Source of the DNA: an uncultured Erysipelotrichaceae bacterium
GTDB lineage: Bacteria; Bacillota_I; Bacilli_A; Erysipelotrichales; Erysipelotrichaceae
Assembly (NCBI GenBank): GCA_945877255.1
Contig: CAMCRE010000005.1
Coordinates: 33,515-97,514 of the forward strand
Reading direction: 5' to 3'
Length of the DNA stretch: 64,000 nt
This document shows positions 36,231 through 46,276 of this stretch, in pieces. Numbering within the stretch: the stretch's first letter is position 1; each line of letters begins with the position of its first letter. A program made the position numbers and the translations under genes. Under the pieces are notes generated by a model. It did not search any database and was not told where the DNA came from. It was given only the letters and a program-made list of their open reading frames with translations.

Positions 36231-36710
36231 ATGTTCAAAAAAATACAAAAATCAATTATTTTAGTTTTAATAGTTACGGTTATGTTTTTTTCAAGTATTG
36301 TAACACATGCACTTGAACCAGTTTCAAGAAAAGTTAAGCTAATGCCTTTTTTAGATCTTGTAGTATCAATTTATGCTGATGATAGAGGTGATCATTATGC
36401 TAATGCGACAAAGCCAAAAGTTTTCCTTGATGGAGTATCAGGTTTCGAACTAGATTCTCAAGACGCAGAAGTAACTGCGACATTACGAGGGTATAAAGTT
36501 GCGTATCGTGCTAATGTAATTGGGAAAACCGATATTAGATTGAAAGGAGAATTTGAGAAGGCAGGATGGAAGGTTTCGATAGAAGCAGGAACTAAAATAC
36601 ACCTCTATAAGTATATTGAAGGTGTAGTATACATTGAGAAACCGATGAAAAATATTTGTATAGGAAATGTCTGTGCTTGGAGTAACCAACCAGTAAAGGA
36701 GGAAAAATAA
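36231..36710 (+). CDS. Secreted protein of unknown function
   Basis: The 159-residue protein has a signal peptide (basic start, hydrophobic core to about residue 23, then SSIVTHA, likely cut near HALE). The mature part is about 130 residues. It has alternating strand-like stretches and a C-terminal Cys pair (CIGNVC), then AWSNQPVKEEK. The ribosome binding site AAGGAGG is strong. Its 3' end abuts the small membrane protein gene. I do not recognise it. The layout could be an exported effector, surface factor or bacteriocin-like product. Confidence 0.7.
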   Translation: MFKKIQKSIILVLIVTVMFFSSIVTHALEPVSRKVKLMPFLDLVVSIYADDRGDHYANATKPKVFLDGVSGFELDSQDAEVTATLRGYKVAYRANVIGKTDIRLKGEFEKAGWKVSIEAGTKIHLYKYIEGVVYIEKPMKNICIGNVCAWSNQPVKEEK

Positions 36711-36711
36711 T

Positions 36712-36924
36712 ATGAATTTAACAGTGGATCCGCAACAATTTGATCGACTTGACAATGCTCTTGATAATATGGCACGTGGATTGTCAAATATTTCTAATAT
36801 TAAATATTCACTTTCGACTGATTTTTATCAACTTGGTAAAAGTATTTTTTCAGGAATGGCACTTATTGCAATTGCGATAGTAGTTTCTACATTAATTTTT
36901 GTGTATTTTAAATATAAAAAATAA
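36712..36924 (+). CDS. Small single-pass membrane protein
   Basis: The 70-residue protein has a polar N-terminal half and one membrane helix (residues about 46-66) followed by YFKYKK. It starts 1 nt after the stop of the secreted protein gene, with AAAGGAGG before it, so translation is linked. A partner of the secreted protein, for immunity or display, is possible; not shown. Confidence 0.65.
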   Translation: MNLTVDPQQFDRLDNALDNMARGLSNISNIKYSLSTDFYQLGKSIFSGMALIAIAIVVSTLIFVYFKYKK

Positions 36925-36929
36925 TAATT

Positions 36930-36972
36930 AAAAAAATACCCCTTTAAACAGAAACGTTCACAGGGGTATTTT
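36930..36972. terminator. Bidirectional terminator
   Basis: AAAATACCCCT and GGGGTATTTT around a long loop, shared by the small membrane protein and copA. Confidence 0.85.
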
Positions 36973-39307
36973 ACTTTTTAAATTTATAATGAAATAATTG
37001 AAGTGCGTTTAATACTACAGAAATACTACTAATACTCATCGCAAATGCTGCAAACATAGGATGAAGCATAATATTAAATGGTATTAATAAACCGGTAGCT
37101 AAAATAATACCAATTGTGTTATATAAAAATGCCCAAAATAAATTAGAATAAACTTTTTGCATTGTTTTTTTAGCTAAGTCGATAGCAATAGCTAAATCTA
37201 AAATATTAGAACGTAATAAAATAATATCAGCACTATTTGTTGCTATTTCGCTTCCAGAACCAATCGCAACACCGACGTGTGCAGTTGTTAGTGCAACTGC
37301 ATCATTAATACCATCACCAACCATTGCAACTTTGTATTTTGATTTTAGTTGAGAAACAATAAGGTGTTTTTGTTCTGGGGATACTTCGGCTTTGAAATCA
37401 TTGATTTGAAGTTGGTGACTAATGTGTTTAACACTATTATAATTATCACCAGAAATAATCATTGATTGAATGTTGTGTTTCTTGAGATATTGCAACATTT
37501 GATGTGCTTCCTTTTGAATAGTGCTTGTAATACCAATTATACCAAGTAAAGAACTTTCATCAGAAATAAATAATGTGGTAATACCTTTTTCAAGTAATTT
37601 TAAATAATTATCATTATGCAGTTGAATATTATTATCAAGCATTAATTGCATATTTCCTAGGAAATAGCGAGTGCCATCAATAACACCGGAAATACCTTTG
37701 CCAGGAAAATGTTTAAATTGATCGAGTGGTATAAATGTTTTATTTTGTGAATGTGCATACTGAATAATCGTTTTCGCAAGTGGATGTTCACTTGCATTTT
37801 CGATTGAAGCAACAATACTTAATAAATCGAGTTGTGAATAATTTTCAAATGTAGTAACGTTTAATGTTGAAGAAGTTAATGTACCAGTTTTATCAAAAAC
37901 GACATAATCAATTTCACTTAATGCTTGAATAGCACTTGCTTTTTTAAATAATATTTGGTGTTGACTTGCTTTTGTGCTACCAACTAATATAGCAATTGGT
38001 GTTGCCAACCCTAAAGCACAAGGACAAGCAATAACTAATATTGAAATAACAATGTGTATAGCAAAATGCAAGTCATTTCTTATAAATAACCAAGTAATAA
38101 AAGAAATAATACTCAATATTAAAATTCCGAATACGAAATATCCTGAAATAATATCAGCTATTTTTGCAATAGGTGCTTTAGTCGATTGAACTTGTTCGAC
38201 AAGTTCAATAATCGTTGAAAGTACACTTTTATCACTTTTTTTAGTAACGACTATTTCAATATATCCATTATAGTTTTGTGTTCCCGCAAAAACAATATCA
38301 CCAATAGTTTTTTCAACACTTAGTGTTTCCCCAGTTAGAAATTGTTCGTTAATAAAAGTTGAACCGAATATAATTTTACCATCTAATGGAATAATATCAC
38401 CAGGTTTAACAACGATAATATCATCTATTTCAATATCGGTAACGTTTTTGATTTCTTGTGATTTCAATAGTGCTTGTTTAGGTGCTAAGTTCATTAATGA
38501 TTTCATTGCACTAAAACTTTTTTGTTTGGATTTTTCTTCGATATATTTACCAATGCCAACGAATACTAAAATCATACCAGCAGATTCGAAATAAAGCATT
38601 TTGTGGCTATTAAAGTTGGAAAACATTATTTCAAATACACTGTATAAATATGCAACACTTACACTTAAAAATATTAGCGAATCCATATTAGGTATACCAT
38701 TGATAAGTTTTTTGAATCCAGAAAATAATAAATCTTTTCTAATGAAAATAATAATAGTTGTAAGTACTAATTGTAATATTGCATTATTGAACGCATTGTG
38801 ATGTGGGTCAATAACGTGCCATATTTTGATATGAAACATGGGTAGCATGGATACGAACATTAAAATACTTCCTAAAATCATTAATAAAATTAGGTCAATG
38901 TTGTTTTCTTTAATTTTTGCAATTGTATATCCTAATGAATGAATTGTCTCAATTATTTCATTTTCATCACCATAATAAGTAACGTATGCTTTTTTAGTCG
39001 CGAATGATACTGTAGCGTTAGAAACGTTATGGAGTGTGTTTAATTTTTTTTCAATAGATTGTGCACAACTAGCACAATTCATATTAGAAATTTGGTAATG
39101 ACTTTCATGTAACTGAACATCTTGTAAAGTAAAGCCTAATTTACTAGCGATATTTTCAACTTCATCGTAGTCATTTGCTGTAACATTTAACGTCTTTGTG
39201 GCGAAGTTAACGTTAACTTTTTGTACAGAACTATTCTGTTTTAATGCATTTTCCAATTTGGTGGCACAACTTGCACAGCTCATATTCCCAACGTTATATT
39301 TTTTCAT
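36971..39307 (-). CDS. copA: Copper-exporting P-type ATPase
   Basis: The 778-residue P1B-type ATPase has two N-terminal heavy-metal domains (MSCASC and MNCASC). It then has the Cu(I) membrane motif CPCALGLATP, the phosphorylation motif DKTGTLT, GDGINDA, and the late metal ligands YN and MSISSIS. It pumps Cu(I) out of the cell. I chose the ATG at 39307, inside the end of copY, 7 nt after AAAGGA; an upstream ATT/ATG frame is less likely. copY and copA overlap by 14 nt. Confidence 0.95.
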   Translation of the reverse strand: MKKYNVGNMSCASCATKLENALKQNSSVQKVNVNFATKTLNVTANDYDEVENIASKLGFTLQDVQLHESHYQISNMNCASCAQSIEKKLNTLHNVSNATVSFATKKAYVTYYGDENEIIETIHSLGYTIAKIKENNIDLILLMILGSILMFVSMLPMFHIKIWHVIDPHHNAFNNAILQLVLTTIIIFIRKDLLFSGFKKLINGIPNMDSLIFLSVSVAYLYSVFEIMFSNFNSHKMLYFESAGMILVFVGIGKYIEEKSKQKSFSAMKSLMNLAPKQALLKSQEIKNVTDIEIDDIIVVKPGDIIPLDGKIIFGSTFINEQFLTGETLSVEKTIGDIVFAGTQNYNGYIEIVVTKKSDKSVLSTIIELVEQVQSTKAPIAKIADIISGYFVFGILILSIISFITWLFIRNDLHFAIHIVISILVIACPCALGLATPIAILVGSTKASQHQILFKKASAIQALSEIDYVVFDKTGTLTSSTLNVTTFENYSQLDLLSIVASIENASEHPLAKTIIQYAHSQNKTFIPLDQFKHFPGKGISGVIDGTRYFLGNMQLMLDNNIQLHNDNYLKLLEKGITTLFISDESSLLGIIGITSTIQKEAHQMLQYLKKHNIQSMIISGDNYNSVKHISHQLQINDFKAEVSPEQKHLIVSQLKSKYKVAMVGDGINDAVALTTAHVGVAIGSGSEIATNSADIILLRSNILDLAIAIDLAKKTMQKVYSNLFWAFLYNTIGIILATGLLIPFNIMLHPMFAAFAMSISSISVVLNALQLFHYKFKK

Positions 39308-39707
39308 TACATAATCCTTTCGGACAATCACATTCTATTTTTGATGTTTGTTTTTCGCTAAGTAATGTTGATAAAGTGCGATAGTCTTCTTCTGACATAT
39401 TAATAGATGAAATCATATCGATTAATACTTGCATTTTAGTTTTATTACATACTTTCGACAACAATGTATACATTTCGTGTTCGACATATTTTGTTTTGTC
39501 GAAAGTAGAATAATATTGAAATTTATTGCCGTTTTTACTAATACCAACGACACCTTTATTCACAAGACGTGCTAGTAAAGTTTTGATTGTTGAATCGCTC
39601 CAATCATGCGTTGCTTTTAAAATTGTGATAATATCTTTTGTGTGGATTGGTTCGTTAGACCATATCGCACGCATAATCTCAAATTCGGCTGTAGAAATTT
39701 TTTCCAT
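39294..39707 (-). CDS. copY: CopY/BlaI-family transcriptional repressor
   Basis: The 137-residue protein has a winged helix typical of the CopY/BlaI family (TAEFEIMRAIWS, SDSTIKTLLARLVNKGVVG) and a cysteine tail CDCPKGLC that would bind copper. The CxC-x4-C tail has one cysteine fewer than the usual CxC-x4-CxC. It likely represses itself and copA until copper displaces it. Tandem decamers (39739-39758) upstream are a candidate operator. Confidence 0.88.
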   Translation of the reverse strand: MEKISTAEFEIMRAIWSNEPIHTKDIITILKATHDWSDSTIKTLLARLVNKGVVGISKNGNKFQYYSTFDKTKYVEHEMYTLLSKVCNKTKMQVLIDMISSINMSEEDYRTLSTLLSEKQTSKIECDCPKGLCNEKI

Positions 39708-39738
39708 AAAATACTCCTTTTTAAATAGTTTACATCAA

Positions 39739-39758
39739 TAGACAACTATATACAACTA
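39739..39758 (-). promoter_or_regulatory. Candidate copY operator
   Basis: Read on the minus strand, TAGTTGTATA and TAGTTGTCTA are tandem decamers (9 of 10 identical) in the promoter region. They differ from the classic TACA-n2-TGTA cop box. Confidence 0.4.
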
Positions 39759-39806
39759 AAATGCAATAGCTTTTTTTTTATGGTATAATTACACCGGAGG
39801 GATGAT

Positions 39807-40265
39807 ATGTTTCCATTATTACCATTTTGGGCATCGTTGATTGCGAATGTGATTGCACAATCCGTTAAGCCTATTTTTACATATTTAACAACGAAAGAAT
39901 TTAATTTAAAACAAGCATTTGCTTCAGGCGGATTTCCAAGTTCGCATACTGCAACAGTGGCAGCATTAACAACATCAGTAGGTCTAAATGAAGGTTTTGA
40001 TTCGTCAATATTTGCAGTAACATTAGCGTTCTCATTAATCGTAATGTACGATGCGATTAATGTACGTTATTATGCAGGAAAAAATATAGAATTAACTAAG
40101 ACACTTATTCAAGATTTAGCTAATCATCAAATTTTTGATTCCGACAATCCAATATATGATGAAAAACTTAAAATTGTGTTAGGACATAAAAAAATTGAAG
40201 CAGTAGGTGGTTTAATTTTAGGTTGTTTAATTGCATTAATTTTGAACTTTATGATAGGAGTATAA
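39807..40265 (+). CDS. Divergent PAP2-family (DUF212) membrane protein
   Basis: The 152-residue protein has the DUF212 / divergent PAP2 pattern: FASGGFPSSHTATVAALTTSVG, MYDAINVRYYAGK and HKKIEAVGGLILG, with several membrane helices. Related to phosphatidic acid phosphatases, but the substrate is unknown. An extended -10 (TGGTATAAT, 39780-39788) is upstream, and it is followed by nfu 1 nt later. Confidence 0.9.
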   Translation: MFPLLPFWASLIANVIAQSVKPIFTYLTTKEFNLKQAFASGGFPSSHTATVAALTTSVGLNEGFDSSIFAVTLAFSLIVMYDAINVRYYAGKNIELTKTLIQDLANHQIFDSDNPIYDEKLKIVLGHKKIEAVGGLILGCLIALILNFMIGV

Positions 40266-40266
40266 T

Positions 40267-40500
40267 ATGACAATAGAGCAAAAAGTAGAAGAAGTACTGG
40301 TTAAAGTTAGGCCATATATTCAACGTGATGGTGGCGATATTGAATTATTGCGAGTGGAAGATGGTGTAGTTTATGTTAAAATGCATGGTGCCTGTGTTGG
40401 TTGTTTTGCCTTAGATGATACAATTTCATTAGGGGTGGAAGAATTACTTTTTGAAGAAGTTGAAGGAATTAAAGGTGTCATAGTTGTTGATGAAGAATAA
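40267..40500 (+). CDS. nfuA: NifU C-terminal-type iron-sulfur scaffold (Nfu)
   Basis: The 77-residue Nfu domain contains the CxxC iron-sulfur ligand pair in HGACVGCFA and VEEVLVKVRPYIQRDGGDIELL. It carries Fe-S clusters to target proteins. It is co-transcribed with the PAP2-like gene. Confidence 0.92.
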   Translation: MTIEQKVEEVLVKVRPYIQRDGGDIELLRVEDGVVYVKMHGACVGCFALDDTISLGVEELLFEEVEGIKGVIVVDEE

Positions 40501-40615
40501 GAAAGTCGTGATTTTATGCACGATTTTTTATTATAAAAAAATTACAAAAATTTAAAAAAAGTCTTGTTTTTTATATTTTTGATATGCTATACTATTGATA
40601 GAAAGAGAGGTATAT

Positions 40616-41335
40616 ATGAAAGTAATTAAAGTAAAAGACTATGCAGAAGGTAGTTATAAAGCATTTGAAATTATTAAAGAAGTTGTTGTTTCAAATCCAA
40701 ATGCAGTATTGGGATTAGCGACAGGATCTAGTCCAATAGGTATTTATAAAAATATGATTCAAGATCATCAAGATAATAAAACATCGTACGAAAATGTTAC
40801 AACAGTTAATTTAGACGAATATATGGGGCTTGAAAAAGATCATCCTGAAACTTATGACAGTTTCATGCGTCGTAATTTGTTTGATCATATTAATGTTAAA
40901 GCAGAAAATATTAATTTACCATGTTCGATTGGTGATATGGAAGAAAATGTATCAAAATATGAATCTGTGCTCGCAAAACACAAACCAGATGTACAGTTAC
41001 TTGGTGTAGGATCTAACGGGCATATTGGCTTTAATGAACCAGGAACGAGTTTTACATCTAGAACACATGTAGTAACGTTGGCGGAAAAAACACGATTAGA
41101 TAACGCAAGATTTTTTAATAATTTAGATGAAGTACCAACGCATGCTATTACGATGGGTATTCAAAATATATTAGAAGCTAAAAAAATTATTTTAGTAGCG
41201 TTTGGTGCAAATAAGGCAAATGCTATTTATGGTTTAGTAAAAGGAGAAGTTAATGAGAATTTACCTGCTTCAATACTACAAAAACATCATGATGTTACGA
41301 TTATCGTTGATGAAGAAGCAGGAAGTAAAATTTAA
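40616..41335 (+). CDS. nagB: Glucosamine-6-phosphate deaminase
   Basis: The 239-residue enzyme converts glucosamine-6-phosphate to fructose-6-phosphate and ammonia. It shows LGLATGSSPIGIYKN, NLDEYMGL, the active-site LLGVGSNGHIGFNEP and VALAEKTR-like TLAEKTR. ATG at 40616 follows GAGAGG, so an earlier in-frame ATT is not the start. The stop and the next start share a base (TAATG). Confidence 0.96.
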   Translation: MKVIKVKDYAEGSYKAFEIIKEVVVSNPNAVLGLATGSSPIGIYKNMIQDHQDNKTSYENVTTVNLDEYMGLEKDHPETYDSFMRRNLFDHINVKAENINLPCSIGDMEENVSKYESVLAKHKPDVQLLGVGSNGHIGFNEPGTSFTSRTHVVTLAEKTRLDNARFFNNLDEVPTHAITMGIQNILEAKKIILVAFGANKANAIYGLVKGEVNENLPASILQKHHDVTIIVDEEAGSKI

Positions 41336-42177
41336 TGAAGCATGTTGTGTTAGATATTGATGGAACAATTTTAGATAGTAAACATCAATTGCGAGAAACC
41401 ACAAAAAATTATTTATTGCAACTGCAAAAAAAAGGTATTACCGTTTCATTAGCGAGCGGTAGAACAGCTAGGAGAATGCAACCAATAATCGACGCGTTAG
41501 AAATTAATGGTTATTGTATTTCGGGTAATGGTTATAAAGTGTTCCACACAAAAAAAGATGAGGAATACGTTGTAGATAGTTTTTCAGTGGAAGAAATTAA
41601 TTATTATTTTGATAAATTAAAACAATATGAACAAGAAGTATATACTTTTAGTGATACGCAATTATATTTTTATTTACCAAAACAAGTGGAATTATTAAAA
41701 AAACAATACATTAAAGATAAAAAAATGCCAGATGACACGTCATTAGTTGGCGGTCCATATGGATTTTTATTTGATCATGGCAATGCGTATGACGTTATTA
41801 AACAAGTTGATGTATTCACAAAAAGTGCATATAAAATTTGTGTTAGAGGAGAAAATAAAATATTACAACGCATTCAAGATGATTTAAGTCATGAAAATTG
41901 TCAGTGTATGATTACAACATCAGAGTGGTTAGAGATTTGCCCGACACGTAATTCAAAAGGCAATGCCCTTAGAATTTTATGTGAAAAAAGTGGTTTTGAT
42001 TTAAAAGATGTCGTTGCATTTGGTGATGGTGAAAATGATATTTCAATGTTAGAAATTGTGGGGAAAGGTTTTGCGATGGGTAATGCCATCGATACTGTTA
42101 AAAAGCGTGTGTCGCTTGTAGCTCCTTCTAATGATGAAGACGGCATAGTACAAGTTTTAAATAATATTTTTGAGTAA
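41335..42177 (+). CDS. HAD-superfamily hydrolase (Cof type)
   Basis: The 280-residue Cof-like phosphatase has the nucleophile motif DIDGTIL, ASGR, and the C-terminal GDGENDISMLE motif. It likely dephosphorylates a sugar phosphate. It overlaps nagB by one base, so it may work with amino-sugar breakdown; the substrate is unknown. Confidence 0.9.
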   Translation: MKHVVLDIDGTILDSKHQLRETTKNYLLQLQKKGITVSLASGRTARRMQPIIDALEINGYCISGNGYKVFHTKKDEEYVVDSFSVEEINYYFDKLKQYEQEVYTFSDTQLYFYLPKQVELLKKQYIKDKKMPDDTSLVGGPYGFLFDHGNAYDVIKQVDVFTKSAYKICVRGENKILQRIQDDLSHENCQCMITTSEWLEICPTRNSKGNALRILCEKSGFDLKDVVAFGDGENDISMLEIVGKGFAMGNAIDTVKKRVSLVAPSNDEDGIVQVLNNIFE

Positions 42178-42238
42178 AAAGCATTTGAAATGATTTTTTA
42201 TGCTACTAAGATTATAATTAGAATTGAAAGGAGTAGTT

Positions 42239-42547
42239 ATGGAAATCAAATCAATTCAAGAGTATAATGACATTACTAATGAAGGTGTGGTATTAGTTGA
42301 CTTTTATGCAACTTGGTGTGGTCCGTGTAGAATGTTAGCTCCAATTATTGCCGAAGTGGCTGAAGAATTAAAAGATCAGGCAAAAGTAGTCAAGGTTGAT
42401 GTGGAACAATTCCCAGAATTAGCCCAAAAGTTTAATGTCATGCAAATTCCGACATTAGTTATATTAAAAAATAACGAATTACAAAAACAATTATTAGGAT
42501 TTAAACCAAAAAAAGAATTAGTAGATGCTGTTAAATCAGTATTATAA
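42239..42547 (+). CDS. trxA: Thioredoxin
   Basis: The 102-residue protein has the active site WCGPC (Cys27, Cys30) in a standard thioredoxin fold. ATG at 42239 is 5 nt after GGAG. It reduces disulfides of cytoplasmic proteins. It is followed by a terminator. Confidence 0.95.
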   Translation: MEIKSIQEYNDITNEGVVLVDFYATWCGPCRMLAPIIAEVAEELKDQAKVVKVDVEQFPELAQKFNVMQIPTLVILKNNELQKQLLGFKPKKELVDAVKSVL

Positions 42548-42552
42548 TATCA

Positions 42553-42598
42553 AGATGTAAAATGAAATAAATTGTTATTTCTTTACATCTTTTTTTGT
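42553..42598 (+). terminator. Terminator after trxA
   Basis: AAGATGTAAA and TTTACATCTT form a stem around a loop, with TTTTT after. Confidence 0.8.
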
Positions 42599-42607
42599 TT
42601 AATTTGA

Positions 42608-42635
42608 TTGTTTTTGTGTTAAAATAGTGTATAAT
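42608..42635 (+). promoter_or_regulatory. Promoter of the murJ-thyA operon
   Basis: TTGTTT (42608-42613), a 16-nt spacer and TATAAT (42630-42635). Confidence 0.6.
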
Positions 42636-42653
42636 AAATATGAAGGTGAAATT

Positions 42654-44261
42654 ATGAAAAAAGAAGAAGGTGTCGTTAAGAATGGGCTAATTTCATCATT
42701 GAGTCTTTTTCTTACAAAATTTTTAGGTATTATTTATATTATTCCATTAAATATTCTTTTAGCAACGAGTTTAAATAGAGATTATTATTCTGTTGGATTT
42801 AAAGTTTATGAAGTGATTTTATCTATTTCAATTGCAGGTTTTCCAGTTGCGATTGCAACACTCGTCTCACGTTATGAAGCACAAGGAAATTATGCTTATG
42901 CTAGAATAGCGAAAAAATATGGGGGATACGTGCTTACTGGATTAGGGTTTGTGATCATGTGCTTGCTGTTTTTATTTGCATTTCCAGTTGCATCGATGAT
43001 TAAAAATCCTGCTCCACAAGAAGAAATAGCTGTAATTGCGAATATGATAAGAATTTTAGCTGTTGCAATTTTTGTGGTAGCGAACTTAGGTAGTTTAAGA
43101 GGTTTTTATCAAGGTATCAAGCAAATTAAAGTGTATTCCTTTTCGCAATTTATTGAACAAGTTATCCGTGTTAGTATTATTGTTTTTGGTGGTTTTTTCT
43201 TAATTCATATCTTAAAATTTAATCGTATTGCGGCAGTATATTTAACAGCTATTGCAGCAACATTGAGTGCAGTTTGTGCGTATGGGTTGTTGTGGTTAGA
43301 TTATCGTAAAAATTATGCTGTAAAAGATTTTGTTAATGAAGAATATGCTTTTTTGAAAAAACAAATCATCGTTGAAACGATTCAAATTGCATTGCCATAT
43401 ATTTTAATGGCTGTTTTAGCGTATGCGAATGTTATTGTAGACTTAATGTTATTTTCACGGGTGTTTGATTTTGCCGGATTTACATTAGAAGCCCGCAAAC
43501 AAATTTTCACAGCGATTACGATGCAAGGAGAAAAATTAACAGCTATACCATTTGTGGTGGCAACAGGTTTTTCAGTTGCGGCATTACCGTACTTAAATGC
43601 GTTTGTTGCAAAGCGTCAATGGCAAGCATTAAGTTCAAATATTTCAAAAATTATTAGTACAGTATTGTATGTAGGTTTACCTGCTTGTTTAGGTATTATT
43701 TTCTTTACTAAACCAATATTCTTTATGTTTTTTGGCAACACTGTTCCTGAAATAGGCGTACCAATCGTGAGAATGAGTGCGATAATGGCTATTCTTGCAA
43801 TCGTTGTAAATATTAGTGTTTCGATATCAATGGCTATTGGTATTAGAAAATTCATCCTAACAACATATATCGTTTTTTTATTGACGAAATTATCATGGTA
43901 TCTGCCAGTGATTATGGTATTTGGAAAGTATGGAACATTAATTTCAACGATGTTGGGGCATGTAATGCAATTAGCATTAATTTGGATAATTTGGTTTTTG
44001 AAGTATCGCATCCAATTTAAAGCTATATTCAAACAACTTATAGGAATGATGATTTCTAGTGTGGGCATTATAACTTTAGGTGTTATTATTCATTACTTAC
44101 CGATTCAATATCGTGGTATTTCAGGTGTGTTAATATCATTAGCAATTATATCAGTTGTAGGTGGGGCATCATTAATTATTTATTTAGTGATTAGTTCTTA
44201 TTTTAATTTACCACAAAGTTTATTAGGGTTCGATTATAAAAAAATTTTGAGGAAAAAATAA
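42654..44261 (+). CDS. murJ: MurJ-type lipid II flippase (YtgP family)
   Basis: The 535-residue integral membrane protein has about 14 helices and the MOP/MviN pattern near the N-terminus (ISSLSLFLTKFLGIIYIIPLN). In B. subtilis, ytgP (MurJ) also sits directly ahead of an rsuA-like gene, as it does here, which favours lipid II flippase over a generic polysaccharide exporter. ATG at 42654 follows GAAGGTGA. It ends where rsuA starts (TAATG). Confidence 0.85.
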   Translation: MKKEEGVVKNGLISSLSLFLTKFLGIIYIIPLNILLATSLNRDYYSVGFKVYEVILSISIAGFPVAIATLVSRYEAQGNYAYARIAKKYGGYVLTGLGFVIMCLLFLFAFPVASMIKNPAPQEEIAVIANMIRILAVAIFVVANLGSLRGFYQGIKQIKVYSFSQFIEQVIRVSIIVFGGFFLIHILKFNRIAAVYLTAIAATLSAVCAYGLLWLDYRKNYAVKDFVNEEYAFLKKQIIVETIQIALPYILMAVLAYANVIVDLMLFSRVFDFAGFTLEARKQIFTAITMQGEKLTAIPFVVATGFSVAALPYLNAFVAKRQWQALSSNISKIISTVLYVGLPACLGIIFFTKPIFFMFFGNTVPEIGVPIVRMSAIMAILAIVVNISVSISMAIGIRKFILTTYIVFLLTKLSWYLPVIMVFGKYGTLISTMLGHVMQLALIWIIWFLKYRIQFKAIFKQLIGMMISSVGIITLGVIIHYLPIQYRGISGVLISLAIISVVGGASLIIYLVISSYFNLPQSLLGFDYKKILRKK

Positions 44262-44944
44262 TGCGATTAGATAAGTTTTTAAGTGATTTAGGACTAGGTA
44301 GTAGAAAAGATGTTAAGAAATTAATTAAAGATAAACGTGTTGTTATTAATAATCAAATTGTTGTGGATTGTGGGTTAGATGTTCGTGATAAAGAAGTTTA
44401 CTTAGATGGAAAACAATTATATTATCATAAACACATTTATATTTTATATCATAAACCAATGGGTGTTGTATGTGCGAATGAAGATAATGTTCATGAAACA
44501 GTGTTTGATCGTATTAATCATCCACAAAAAAAACAATTATTTTGTGTTGGAAGGTTAGATAAAGACACAACAGGAGCGTTACTGATTACTAATGATGGTC
44601 AATTAGATTATCGATTGCGTCGGTTAAAAAGTCATGTTAATAAAATTTATGAAGTCACATTAAAACAACCGTTCGATAAAAAATTTATTCCAGTTATTGA
44701 AGAAGGAATAAAAATAGGTGATGAACAATGTGCACCTGCACGTATTGAAGTGGTAAATGATTTTTTTGTAAGGTTAACGTTACAAGAAGGAAAATATCAT
44801 CAAGTTAAAAGAATGATGATCGCTTGTCAAAATGAAGTAATTAAATTACATCGATCACATTTTAGTTTTTTGAGTGTAGAAAACTTAGATGAAAATAGTT
44901 TTAGAATGTTAAGTGAAGATGAAGTGAGGGAATTAAAACGATGA
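44261..44944 (+). CDS. rsuA: 16S rRNA pseudouridine synthase (RsuA family)
   Basis: The 227-residue enzyme has an S4 RNA-binding domain at the N-terminus ([21 protein letters not shown]) and the catalytic [18 protein letters not shown] (Asp within GRLD). It would convert U516 of 16S rRNA to pseudouridine. It overlaps murJ by one base and thyA by 4 nt. Confidence 0.9.
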   Translation: MRLDKFLSDLGLGSRKDVKKLIKDKRVVINNQIVVDCGLDVRDKEVYLDGKQLYYHKHIYILYHKPMGVVCANEDNVHETVFDRINHPQKKQLFCVGRLDKDTTGALLITNDGQLDYRLRRLKSHVNKIYEVTLKQPFDKKFIPVIEEGIKIGDEQCAPARIEVVNDFFVRLTLQEGKYHQVKRMMIACQNEVIKLHRSHFSFLSVENLDENSFRMLSEDEVRELKR

Positions 44945-45807
44945 AACAATATTTAGAATTATGTAAGCATGTTTTAGAAAACGGTAGTGTAAAAAAAGAT
45001 CGCACAAATACAGGAACAATTTCTTGTTTTGGTTATCAAATGCGTTTTGATTTAAAAGAAGGTTTTCCGTTGTTGACGACGAAAAAAACGTTTTTTAAAG
45101 CGATTGTACATGAATTATTGTGGTTCATTTCTGGTGACACAAATATTAAATATTTAGTTGATAATAACGTTAAGATTTGGAATGAGTGGCCTTATGAAAA
45201 TTTTAAAAAGTCAGCAAATTTCCAAGGAGAAACATTAGAAGAATTTGTGAAAAAAATTAAACAAGATAATGAATTTGCGAAAAAACACGGCGATTTGGGT
45301 CCTGTATATGGAAAACAGTGGCGTGATTTTAATGGTGTGGATCAGCTGAAAAATTTAATTCATGATTTAAAAAATAATCCAGATTCAAGAAGACATATTA
45401 TTAGTGCATGGAATGTGAGTGAAATTAATAAAATGGCGTTACCACCATGTCATATGTTTGTGCAGTTTTATGTTTGCGACAATCGTTTAAGTGCCCAATT
45501 GTATCAAAGAAGTGCCGATATATTTTTAGGTGTACCATTCAATATTGCGTCATATGCTTTATTTGTGCATATGATTGCACAAGTTTGTGGCTTGGAAGTA
45601 GGTGAATTTGTCCATACAATCGGAGATGCACATATTTACCTTAATCATATTGAACAAGTAAAATTACAATTGACAAGAGAGCCGTTACCACTTTGTCGTT
45701 TAGTGCTTAATAAAAATGTGTCAGATATTACAGCGTTTACGTTTGAAGATATCGCGATTGAAGACTATCAATCGCATCCACCTATTAAAGGAGCGATCAG
45801 TGTATGA
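44941..45807 (+). CDS. thyA: Thymidylate synthase
   Basis: The 288-residue ThyA makes dTMP from dUMP with methylene-tetrahydrofolate. The nucleophile is Cys170 (ALPPCHMF), and [20 protein letters not shown] and DAHIYLNH are standard. It ends overlapping folA, which recycles the dihydrofolate it makes. Confidence 0.98.
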   Translation: MKQYLELCKHVLENGSVKKDRTNTGTISCFGYQMRFDLKEGFPLLTTKKTFFKAIVHELLWFISGDTNIKYLVDNNVKIWNEWPYENFKKSANFQGETLEEFVKKIKQDNEFAKKHGDLGPVYGKQWRDFNGVDQLKNLIHDLKNNPDSRRHIISAWNVSEINKMALPPCHMFVQFYVCDNRLSAQLYQRSADIFLGVPFNIASYALFVHMIAQVCGLEVGEFVHTIGDAHIYLNHIEQVKLQLTREPLPLCRLVLNKNVSDITAFTFEDIAIEDYQSHPPIKGAISV

Positions 45808-46274
45808 TTGCACTAATTGTAGCACACGATCCTAACTTTCTTATTGGAAAAAATAATGTTTTACCGTGGCATATTCCAGAAGATTTTGCACTTTTCAAAC
45901 AATTGACGATTAACCAAAAAATTTTGATGGGTCGTAAAACGATGGAAGGTATAAATAAAGTTTTACCAAAAAGGTTTACCTATATTTTAACCACTAATAA
46001 AAGTTATGTATTCGAACATCCAAATGTTGCGGTAGTACATGATGTTGATGAAATAAGAGAAAAATATCAAAATAATGAAGAAACATTATTTGTGTGTGGA
46101 GGTGCAGAAGTGTATAAGCTATTTTTACCGTATGCCGATACAGTTTATGCAAGTGTAATGAAAAAGACGTATGAAGGCGATACGTTTTTAGTAGATTACA
46201 CAAAACATGGATTTAAAGAAGTTTTAGAAACAGAATATACAGATTTTTATTTTAGAGTGTATGAAAAGGAGTAA
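45804..46274 (+). CDS. folA: Dihydrofolate reductase
   Basis: The 156-residue enzyme has [25 protein letters not shown] and [17 protein letters not shown]. It regenerates tetrahydrofolate used by ThyA. ATG overlaps the thyA stop by 4 nt. Target of trimethoprim in this family. Confidence 0.97.
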   Translation: MIALIVAHDPNFLIGKNNVLPWHIPEDFALFKQLTINQKILMGRKTMEGINKVLPKRFTYILTTNKSYVFEHPNVAVVHDVDEIREKYQNNEETLFVCGGAEVYKLFLPYADTVYASVMKKTYEGDTFLVDYTKHGFKEVLETEYTDFYFRVYEKE

Positions 46275-46276
46275 TT

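Noticed and set aside
40505..40615. glmS-type ribozyme or riboswitch before nagB
   Set aside because: The gap holds a weak hairpin and a promoter only; there is no conserved riboswitch core.
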